Positions 1 through 4,541 of a stretch of 5,873 nucleotides of DNA are shown here, one piece after another. How positions within the stretch are numbered: the first letter of the stretch is position 1; each line of letters begins with the position of its first letter. The position numbers and the translations under genes were made by a program. The notes beneath the pieces are model-generated. The model did no database searches and was not told the DNA's origin. It worked only from the letters and a program-made list of their open reading frames with translations. Origin of the DNA: an uncultured Collinsella sp. (GTDB taxonomy: Bacteria > Actinomycetota > Coriobacteriia > Coriobacteriales > Coriobacteriaceae); assembly GCA_902489515.1 (NCBI GenBank), contig CABUAL010000120.1, positions 1 to 5,873 on the forward strand, written 5' to 3'.

Positions 1-97
1 CGCCAAAGACCGCACTGCGGTAACGTTGCTGGCGGTTCTTGGGCATCGCTTGCTGGCGGGGTTCCTTGTCTGAGTTGGACTTAGTTGGTGGGGCCAC
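1..97 (-). CDS. Possible N-terminal start of an unknown protein, cut by the left edge
   Basis: A minus-strand frame is open from about position 164 to the window edge. Within it an ATG at 46-44 begins MPKNRQQRYRSAVFG and runs out of the window. A GTG at 97-95 in the same frame would add 17 residues that are hydrophilic and rich in Lys, Ser, Pro and Gln. The segment after the ATG is strongly basic, as at the cytoplasmic start of many membrane proteins, but too little is visible to name a family. Neither start has a good ribosome binding site: the ATG has AAGGAA about 15 nt upstream, which is too far, and the GTG has only a weak GGGA. It is on the same strand as every other gene here. The frame contains an in-frame repeat encoding Arg-Gln-Gln twice, eight codons apart. 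It could also be chance. I prefer the GTG start only slightly. Confidence 0.3.
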   Translation of the reverse strand, partial: MAPPTKSNSDKEPRQQAMPKNRQQRYRSAVFG

Positions 98-113
98 TGG
101 TCCCGGTCGCTGT

Positions 114-132
114 CCCGCGCCTTTGGCGCGGG
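114..132. repeat. Perfect 8-bp inverted repeat with 3-nt loop
   Basis: CCCGCGCC at 114-121 and its exact reverse complement GGCGCGGG at 125-132 are separated by TTT. The stem is all G and C and would be very stable as RNA or cruciform DNA. It directly abuts, by one shared base, the palindrome at 132-143. No run of T follows on either strand, which argues against a simple intrinsic terminator. Confidence 0.75.
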
Positions 133-143
133 AGGCGCGCCTC
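132..143. repeat. 12-bp perfect palindrome
   Basis: GAGGCGCGCCTC reads the same on both strands. It could be a site for a dimeric DNA-binding protein or simply GC-rich structure. It begins at the last base of the hairpin at 114-132, so the two could form alternative structures. No function can be assigned from sequence. Confidence 0.7.
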
Positions 144-251
144 TTTGGGAACGAAGAGATAGCTCAGCTGTGATGGCGTCGCGCACCGAATGCTCCACTT
201 TGGACTGCGTCGGACTCGTTGTTGTTCGAATCCCCTATCCCCCTTTCGCTG

Positions 252-270
252 GTTCGCGCTTTACGCGAAC
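252..270. repeat. 7-bp perfect hairpin 21 nt past the DtxR-type stop codon
   Basis: GTTCGCG at 252-258 pairs exactly with CGCGAAC at 264-270 around a 5-nt loop; a G-T wobble can add one pair outside. CCCCC at 239-243 and GGGGG at 282-286 could form an outer stem around it. Its position just downstream of the minus-strand gene ending at 291 fits a 3'-end structure. No T tract follows on the minus strand, so it may stabilise mRNA ends or assist factor-dependent termination, or have no function. Confidence 0.55.
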
Positions 271-290
271 TCCGCGCTCCTGGGGGTCAA

Positions 291-680
291 TTAGGCTTCC
301 GTTGTTGCGCCGGCCGCATCTTCCCGTCCCAACATCGCCCTCAGCTTCTCGAAGCTCTCCTCACTCAGGCAGTGCTCCATGTGGCAACCCTCTTGCGACG
401 CGACATCCGCCGAAACACCGGCTTCCTCGAGCAACCGCACGAAAAAGCAGTGGCGCTCCCACATTTGGCGAGCGACCTCCAGACCACGTTCCGTCAGATG
501 AACGTCGCGCTTGCCCATTTCGACATAGCCGCTGTTTTCCAGCGTCGCCATGGCTTTAGAGACGCTCGCCTTGGTCACACCCAGGTATTCGGCGACGTCG
601 ATTGAGCGCACCGTGCCTTGGCGCTCCGAGAGCACATAAATAGATTCGAGATAGTCTTCTCCAGATTCACGTAGGGCCAT
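291..680 (-). CDS. Short DtxR/MntR-family metal-dependent transcriptional repressor
   Basis: This 129-residue protein is a metal-sensing DNA-binding regulator that would repress Mn or Fe homeostasis genes when its metal is bound. Residues 1-60 form the winged helix-turn-helix: EDYLESIYVL at the start, then the recognition region around VAEYLGVTKASVSKAM (29-44). Residues 65-118 form the helical dimerisation and metal-binding part. At about 130 residues it has MntR length and lacks the SH3-like third domain of full DtxR or IdeR. Likely ligands by alignment with known family members are Asp9, Glu12, His77, Cys99, Glu102 and His103. Asp9 and Glu12 are as in MntR, while Cys99 in the CxxEH pattern is as in DtxR. 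The ATG is preceded by AAAGG (687-691) at a 6-nt spacing. The gene appears monocistronic, since a terminator at 810-844 separates it from the unit upstream. Family assignment is firm; which metal it senses is open. Confidence 0.92.
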   Translation of the reverse strand: MALRESGEDYLESIYVLSERQGTVRSIDVAEYLGVTKASVSKAMATLENSGYVEMGKRDVHLTERGLEVARQMWERHCFFVRLLEEAGVSADVASQEGCHMEHCLSEESFEKLRAMLGREDAAGATTEA

Positions 681-702
681 GGGCCGCCTTTCGCGATGAT
701 CG

Positions 703-719
703 TTAGTTAGCCTTTGGAT
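703..719. promoter_or_regulatory. Candidate DtxR-type operator half-site
   Basis: TTAGTTAG at 703-710 matches one half of the inverted repeat bound by DtxR/IdeR-type repressors, whose core contains TTAGSCTAA. The centre C and the next CT (711-713) continue the match, but the second half is degenerate, with about 3 of 8 positions agreeing. It sits 23-39 bp upstream of the start codon of the DtxR-type gene and just downstream of the best promoter candidate, where a repressor would block transcription. Autoregulation is therefore plausible but unproven. Confidence 0.3.
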
Positions 720-733
720 ACTTTCCTTGGCTT

Positions 734-761
734 ACTTTACCGCAAAAGTTGCCCATGTCTT
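734..761 (-). promoter_or_regulatory. Weak candidate promoter for the DtxR-type gene
   Basis: On the minus strand AAGACA (756-761) and TAAAGT (734-739) are spaced by 16 nt, each agreeing with 4 of 6 sigma-70-type consensus bases. Transcription would begin near 727, giving a leader of about 47 nt that includes the DtxR-like half-site. The region from 700 to 800 is clearly richer in A and T than its surroundings, as expected for a promoter, but no single pair is convincing. Confidence 0.25.
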
Positions 762-809
762 ACTACGTTGTTTAAAAAGTTAACCGTGTTTCACAAAACG
801 TGCGGGACG

Positions 810-844
810 AAAACAAAATAGGGACGCCCCGCAAGGAGTGTCCC
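810..844 (-). terminator. Intrinsic terminator of the ABC-F and HAD phosphatase unit
   Basis: Read on the minus strand, a 10-bp stem (835-844 with 821-830, one mismatch and one G-T pair) closes a 4-nt TTGC loop and is followed at once by TATTTTGTTT (811-820). This is a good rho-independent terminator. It begins 24 nt past the HAD phosphatase stop codon and separates that transcript from the DtxR-type gene. Confidence 0.8.
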
Positions 845-868
845 CAGACGCCGGGTGCCGCCCCGCAG

Positions 869-1639
869 TTACATCAATCCAAAGTGCTTCGCGGCGTTGT
901 AGATGCCATCGTCGTCCACGGCTGTCGTCACATAGGTCGCCGCAGCTTTCACCGTGTCCTGTGCGTTGCCCATGGCCACGCTCGTGCCCACGGCGGCAAA
1001 CATCGACAGGTCGTTCTCGCCGTCGCCAAAGGCGATCGCCTCGCTCGCGTCGATACCCAGCCGCTCCAGCGTCGCCGCTACGCCCAAGTCCTTGCCGCCG
1101 TTGGCCGGAATAATGTCGCAGAACAGATCGCACCAGCGCGTGGTGAGCGAATGCGACACGGCGTCGGTCACGATATGCTCGTCGGCCGGATCCACAAAGG
1201 CGCAGAACTGGTAGACCGGCGCATCGAAGGCATGCTCAAACGGCTCCTCGTGGTAGACGATTCCCGCGTTGCTGCCGGCCGTCACCACGCGCTCGGACAG
1301 GCGGTTCACAAACGAGTTCTCGCCCTGCATGCACAGCGAGTCATAGCGCCCCTGCGCCACCTGGCCCACAATCACCGCGACGTCGTCCGGATCAATCGGA
1401 CAGCTGCGATAAACCCCCTCGGCATCAAAGCAGTGCTGGCCCGAGAGCGTAATGTACGCATCCCAGCCCAAGTCGAACAGCCAGTCCGGCATCTGGTAGG
1501 TCGGGCGACCCGTGGCGATCACGCACGCAATCCCCTGCTCGTGAAAGCTGTCGAGCACCTGCTGCGCCGACGCCGGAATCCGGTGGGTCTTAAAGCTCAG
1601 TAGCGTGCCGTCGATATCGAAAAATGCGGCCTTGATCAT
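869..1639 (-). CDS. Cof-type HAD-IIB family phosphatase
   Basis: This 256-residue cytoplasmic enzyme belongs to the haloacid dehalogenase superfamily, most likely a Mg-dependent phosphatase acting on sugar phosphates or other small phosphorylated metabolites. All four catalytic motifs are present: motif I DIDGTL at 8-13 (nucleophile Asp8, acid/base Asp10), motif II Thr43 in IATGR, motif III Lys183 in GGKD, and motif IV GDGEND at 205-210 (Asp206, Asp210). The substrate-selecting C2 cap lies between motifs II and III, about residues 80-180. Length is typical of the Cof/YbjI/YidA group. The substrate cannot be predicted; members of this group are promiscuous. The start lies 6 nt after the ABC-F stop codon, and its ribosome binding site is inside that gene, so the two are co-transcribed and probably translationally coupled. 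A terminator follows. Confidence 0.93.
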   Translation of the reverse strand: MIKAAFFDIDGTLLSFKTHRIPASAQQVLDSFHEQGIACVIATGRPTYQMPDWLFDLGWDAYITLSGQHCFDAEGVYRSCPIDPDDVAVIVGQVAQGRYDSLCMQGENSFVNRLSERVVTAGSNAGIVYHEEPFEHAFDAPVYQFCAFVDPADEHIVTDAVSHSLTTRWCDLFCDIIPANGGKDLGVAATLERLGIDASEAIAFGDGENDLSMFAAVGTSVAMGNAQDTVKAAATYVTTAVDDDGIYNAAKHFGLM

Positions 1640-1645
1640 CCTCGT

Positions 1646-3505
1646 CTACTCCTCGCCCTCGAGCTTTTCGCTCGCCTCGAGCCACGCCATCTCCAGCTCG
1701 TCCATGGCGGCATGGGCCTCGTCGATCTTTGCCTGCTGCTCGCCGAGCGCCGTGTAGTTGGTGGGATCGACCTGGGCCATGGCAGCCTCGGCCTCCTCCA
1801 CGCGAGCGCGCTGTGTCTCCATCTTGCGCTCAAGCGAGCTCACCTCGCGGCGGAGCTTCTGGCGCTCGGCGTTGGAAAGACCGTTGGGCTGCCCGCTCGT
1901 CTTGGGTTTTTCGGCCGCAACCGCTGCGGCGCCGGTGTCGAACGTGCCGGTCTTGGCGCTCGGCGCGCCCACGGGCTCGCCCTCGGCGGTGGCGTTGCAC
2001 AGGCGCAGGTATTGGTCGACGCCGCCGGGCATATGCGTCAGATGGCCATCGAGCAGCGCCCACTGCTGGTCGGTCACGCGCTCCATGAGGAAACGGTCGT
2101 GCGTCACCAGGATCAGCGTGCCCGGCCAGCCGTCGAGCAGGTCCTCGACAATCGCGAGCATGTCGGTATCCAGATCGTTGCCCGGCTCGTCCAGGATAAG
2201 CACGTTGGGCTCGTCCAGGATCGTCAGCAGCAGCGACAGGCGACGGCGCTGGCCGCCCGAAAGGTCGCCGATACGACTCCAGAGCTGTTGCGTCGTAAAG
2301 CCCAGACGCTCGCAAAGCTTCTCGGGCGAGGTCTCCTTGCCGTCGATGACGTAGTACTTCTTATAGTTGCTGAGCACCTCGCGGATCGTGTCGCCCATGT
2401 AAGGCTCGAGCTCCTCGAGCTGCTGCGACAGCACGCCAAAACGCACCGTCTGGCCGATCTTCACGCGGCCGCGCAGGGGCGCGATCTTGCCCTGAATCAC
2501 GTCGAGCAGCGTGGACTTACCGGCGCCGTTCTCGCCCAAAAGACCATAGCGGTCGCCCGCGCCGATAAGCCATGTCACGTCGGAGAGCACCTGCTTGGGC
2601 GCGCCATCGGTATCCGCATAGCCGGCATCCACGTCGATCACGTCGATGACCTGCTTGCCCAGGCGGCTCACGGCCAGGCGCTTGAGCTCCAGCTCGTCAC
2701 GCACGGGCGGCACGTCGGCGATCAGCTCGCGAGCGGCATCCACGCGAAACTTGGGCTTGGTGGAGCGGGCTTGGGCGCCGCGGCTCAGCCACGCGAGCTC
2801 CTTGCGTGCCATGTTGCGACGACGCTCCTCGGTGACGGCGGCCATGCGGTCGCGCTCCACGCGCTGCAGGATGTATGCCGAGTAGCCACCCTCGAAGGGA
2901 TCGACCTGGCCGTCATGGACCTCCCACATGCTGGTGCAGACCTCGTCCAAGAACCAGCGATCGTGCGTGACCACGAGCATGGCGCCCTGACCGCGCTGCC
3001 AGCGGGCCTTTAAGTGACGCGCGAGCCAGTTGATGGTGCGCATGTCCAGGTGGTTGGTGGGCTCGTCGAGCATGAGCACGTCGTAGTCGCCGATCAGCAG
3101 GCGCGCGAGGTCCACGCGGCGGCGCTGACCGCCCGAAAGCTCGCCCACCGTGCCCTCCCAGGGCACATCGCTAATGAGGCCGGCAAGGATCTGGCGTGTT
3201 CGCGGACTCGACGCCCACTCATACTCGGGCGTGTCGCCCACAACGGCATGATGCACGGTATCGGTGTCGACAAGCTGGTCCTTTTGGCCGAGCAGGCCGA
3301 TCGTGGTGCCGCGGCGATGAGTCACGTGGCCGTCGTCGGGCTCCAGCGTGCCGGCGAGCACGCTCAGCAGCGTCGACTTGCCGTCGCCGTTTTTGCCGAC
3401 GATGCCAATACGGTCGCCCTCGCCCACGCCGAGCGTCACGCTATCGAAAATATGCTTAGTGGGAAACTCTAGGCTGACGGAATCGCATCCCAAAAGAATC
3501 GCCAT
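1646..3505 (-). CDS. ABC-F family ATPase, Uup-like
   Basis: This 619-residue protein carries two ATP-binding cassettes and no membrane segments, the ABC-F arrangement. Such proteins act on ribosomes (translation factors, ribosome protection) or, for Uup, in ribosome and DNA-structure maintenance. Cassette 1: Walker A GKNGDGKST 37-45, signature LSGGQ 123-127, Walker B with Glu148, His181. An inter-domain linker occupies roughly 205-285, rich in Arg and Glu. Cassette 2: Walker A GENGAGKST 324-332, signature LSGGQ 415-419, Walker B with Glu440, His469. Residues 545-615 are a charged coiled coil after a low-complexity tether (505-545), as in Uup. The second Walker B is followed by GNDLD (442-446) where TNHLD or, in Uup, TNDLD is usual. 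I chose the ATG at 3505 because GAAGGAG lies 8 nt upstream; a longer in-frame start at 3619 would run through the promoter and terminator. It is first in a two-gene unit with the HAD phosphatase. Family is certain; the Uup subgroup is likely. Confidence 0.92.
   Translation of the reverse strand: MAILLGCDSVSLEFPTKHIFDSVTLGVGEGDRIGIVGKNGDGKSTLLSVLAGTLEPDDGHVTHRRGTTIGLLGQKDQLVDTDTVHHAVVGDTPEYEWASSPRTRQILAGLISDVPWEGTVGELSGGQRRRVDLARLLIGDYDVLMLDEPTNHLDMRTINWLARHLKARWQRGQGAMLVVTHDRWFLDEVCTSMWEVHDGQVDPFEGGYSAYILQRVERDRMAAVTEERRRNMARKELAWLSRGAQARSTKPKFRVDAARELIADVPPVRDELELKRLAVSRLGKQVIDVIDVDAGYADTDGAPKQVLSDVTWLIGAGDRYGLLGENGAGKSTLLDVIQGKIAPLRGRVKIGQTVRFGVLSQQLEELEPYMGDTIREVLSNYKKYYVIDGKETSPEKLCERLGFTTQQLWSRIGDLSGGQRRRLSLLLTILDEPNVLILDEPGNDLDTDMLAIVEDLLDGWPGTLILVTHDRFLMERVTDQQWALLDGHLTHMPGGVDQYLRLCNATAEGEPVGAPSAKTGTFDTGAAAVAAEKPKTSGQPNGLSNAERQKLRREVSSLERKMETQRARVEEAEAAMAQVDPTNYTALGEQQAKIDEAHAAMDELEMAWLEASEKLEGEE
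1649..1654 (-). promoter_or_regulatory. Ribosome binding site for HAD phosphatase inside the ABC-F gene
   Basis: GAGGAG, the last two sense codons (Glu-Glu) of the ABC-F gene, lies 9 nt upstream of the HAD phosphatase ATG. It is the only good ribosome binding site for that start. The arrangement implies that ribosomes finishing the ABC-F protein restart on the next gene. Confidence 0.7.
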
Positions 3506-3513
3506 ATGCCCTG

Positions 3514-3520
3514 CTCCTTC
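3514..3520 (-). promoter_or_regulatory. Ribosome binding site that fixes the ABC-F start
   Basis: GAAGGAG on the minus strand is a near-perfect Shine-Dalgarno sequence 8 nt before the ATG at 3505. It decides against the longer in-frame start at 3619, whose extra 38 residues resemble no ABC-F N-terminus. Confidence 0.8.
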
Positions 3521-3540
3521 GTAGAAATTCAACGTTGTCC

Positions 3541-3549
3541 ATGATAGCA
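3541..3549 (-). promoter_or_regulatory. Extended -10 promoter for the ABC-F and HAD unit
   Basis: The minus strand reads TGCTATCAT, an extended -10 element (TGN followed by a hexamer with 5 of 6 consensus bases). No good -35 is present 16-18 nt upstream; that interval is GC-rich and includes a copy of the terminator arm. Extended -10 promoters can work without a -35. The start point would be near 3534, giving a leader of about 29 nt. This is too short for the attenuators that precede some inducible antibiotic-resistance ABC-F genes, so constitutive expression is likely. Confidence 0.5.
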
Positions 3550-3552
3550 GCG

Positions 3553-3588
3553 AAAAGGCGGGCCGTACGCGACACAAAAAGGCGGGCC
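3553..3588. repeat. 12-bp direct repeat of the terminator arm
   Basis: AAAAGGCGGGCC occurs at 3553-3564 and again at 3577-3588, 24 bp apart. The second copy is part of the terminator stem and T tract; the first is an extra copy downstream in the direction of transcription. Either could in principle pair with the upstream arm at 3606-3613, although the full 14-bp pairing exists only with the nearer copy. The extra copy also fills the interval where a -35 of the ABC-F promoter would be. Confidence 0.75.
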
Positions 3589-3613
3589 ATCTCGCAAAAG
3601 AGATGACCCGCCT
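3571..3613 (-). terminator. Strong intrinsic terminator of the pst operon
   Basis: On the minus strand a 14-bp stem (3600-3613 with 3580-3593, one G-T wobble, otherwise perfect) closes a 6-nt loop and is followed by TTTTTGTGTC (3580-3571, the first T being the last base of the stem). It starts 56 nt after the pstB stop codon, ending the phosphate-transport transcript before the ABC-F promoter. It has no T tract in the other direction, so it serves the minus strand only. Confidence 0.92.
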
Positions 3614-3668
3614 CTCCAATCAGTCCCGCGGCAACCATAGCCGCCACGGGCCTCAAGCATGTCCCGGA

Positions 3669-4541
3669 CTAGGAGAACATGCCGGTGAGGTAATCATTCA
3701 GCCGCTTATCCTTGGGCCGTTGGAAAATCTCGTCGGTCTCGTCGTACTCGACCATATCGCCCATGTAGAAGAACGCCGTGCGGTTGGACACGCGCGACGC
3801 CTGCTCCATGTTGTGCGTCACGATGACGATAGCGCGGTCGGCCACAATCGAAGACATGAGGTCCTCGATCGCCAGCGTCGAGATGGGGTCGAGTGCCGAG
3901 CAGGGCTCGTCGAACAGAATCACGTCGGGGTTGAGCGCCAGCGTGCGTGCGATGCACAGGCGCTGTTGCTGTCCGCCCGAAAGCGCATAGGCGCTCTTAT
4001 CGAGCTTGTCCTTGACCTCGTCCCACAGTGCCGCGCCGCGCAGGCTCTCCTCGACCATGCGGTCGAGCTCGTCACGGTCGGTGATGCCGTGGCGCTTAGG
4101 CGCAAACGTGATATTGTCGCGAATGGACTTGCGGAAAGGGTTGGGCTGCTGGAACACCATGCCAATGGAGCGACGCAGCTCATAGGTGTTCTCGGCCTTG
4201 GTGTTCACGTTGCGCCCGCGGTAGTTGATCTCGCCCTCCACGCGGCAGCCGCGAATCTCGCGATTCATCAGGTTGAGGCTACGCAAAAAGGTCGACTTGC
4301 CGCAGCCCGAAGGCCCGATGAGCGCCGTGATCTCGCCCTTGTGAAAGTCGAGCGACGTATCGTGCAGCGCATGGTGGTCGCCATAGTACACGTTGACGTC
4401 CTTGGTGGAGAGCACGACCTCGTCGCTCACGGCCTTGCCGCTTACGCGCACGCGCTTCTCGCTCTCCCCCACGCTCGACAGAAAATCCTGAGTCTCGGAC
4501 GTGGCCGCCTCGGTTGCGGGCGTTGCATTCATCTCGCTCAT
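3669..4541 (-). CDS. pstB: Phosphate ABC transporter ATP-binding protein PstB
   Basis: PstB is the cytoplasmic ATPase that powers high-affinity phosphate import through PstC and PstA. This 290-residue copy has Walker A GPSGCGKST at 76-84, the Q-loop at 131-132, signature LSGGQ at 187-191, Walker B ILFDEP with Glu212, and the switch His243. The stretch DEPCSALDPI (211-220) and QQPNPF (131-136) are hallmarks of PstB as opposed to other importers. It is about 35-40 residues longer than the usual 250-260. The extra N-terminus (1-40) is rich in Ala, Thr, Ser and Glu with no recognised domain. The chosen ATG overlaps the pstA stop as ATGA and has AAGGAAG (4553-4559) 11 nt upstream. A GTG start at residue 31 is possible but less well placed. 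QQPNPFRKSIRDN has Arg at two positions where Pro or Met and Tyr are usual. It is the last gene before the terminator. Confidence 0.97.
   Translation of the reverse strand: MSEMNATPATEAATSETQDFLSSVGESEKRVRVSGKAVSDEVVLSTKDVNVYYGDHHALHDTSLDFHKGEITALIGPSGCGKSTFLRSLNLMNREIRGCRVEGEINYRGRNVNTKAENTYELRRSIGMVFQQPNPFRKSIRDNITFAPKRHGITDRDELDRMVEESLRGAALWDEVKDKLDKSAYALSGGQQQRLCIARTLALNPDVILFDEPCSALDPISTLAIEDLMSSIVADRAIVIVTHNMEQASRVSNRTAFFYMGDMVEYDETDEIFQRPKDKRLNDYLTGMFS

Larger units (their letters stand above)
98..290. other. Structured intergenic region downstream of the DtxR-type gene
   Basis: No gene is supported here. The stretch holds an 8-bp perfect hairpin (114-132), a 12-bp perfect palindrome (132-143), tRNA-like A-box and B-box words (160-170 and 223-233) and a 7-bp perfect hairpin (252-270). 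The hairpins are not followed by a T tract on either strand, so no classical intrinsic terminator is visible for the gene ending at 291. If a gene starts leftward near 97 or 46, its promoter should lie here, but I see no clear -10 and -35 pair. Confidence 0.6.

Noticed and set aside
153..244. Functional tRNA gene on the plus strand
   Set aside because: Box words are present, but the acceptor stem pairs at about 3 of 7 positions, the D stem lacks its second half and the T stem is mismatched. There is no 3' CCA.
170..605. Plus-strand open frames of about 129 codons opposite the DtxR-type gene
   Set aside because: Compositionally biased (Arg, Pro and Ser, or Ala, Leu and His) and antisense to a gene with clear family motifs.
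681..868. Riboswitch upstream of the DtxR-type gene
   Set aside because: The predicted leader is under 50 nt and shows no conserved aptamer pattern such as the yybP-ykoY Mn motif; the only strong structure is the terminator of the upstream unit.
800..1603. 267-codon plus-strand open frame opposite the HAD phosphatase
   Set aside because: It starts inside the terminator region, has no domain signal, and is fully explained by codon bias of the minus-strand gene with all four HAD motifs.
1712..3013. 433-codon open frame on the plus strand, antisense to the ABC-F gene
   Set aside because: Its product is low-complexity, rich in Leu, Ala, His, Arg and Gln, with no recognisable domain. Long antisense frames are expected opposite high-GC genes with strong third-position bias, and the minus strand carries an intact, motif-complete ABC-F protein.
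3506..3619. Longer N-terminus of the ABC-F protein starting at 3619
   Set aside because: The added 38 residues lie over the pst terminator and the extended -10 promoter, and a strong ribosome binding site precedes the ATG at 3505, where the sequence becomes typical for the family.
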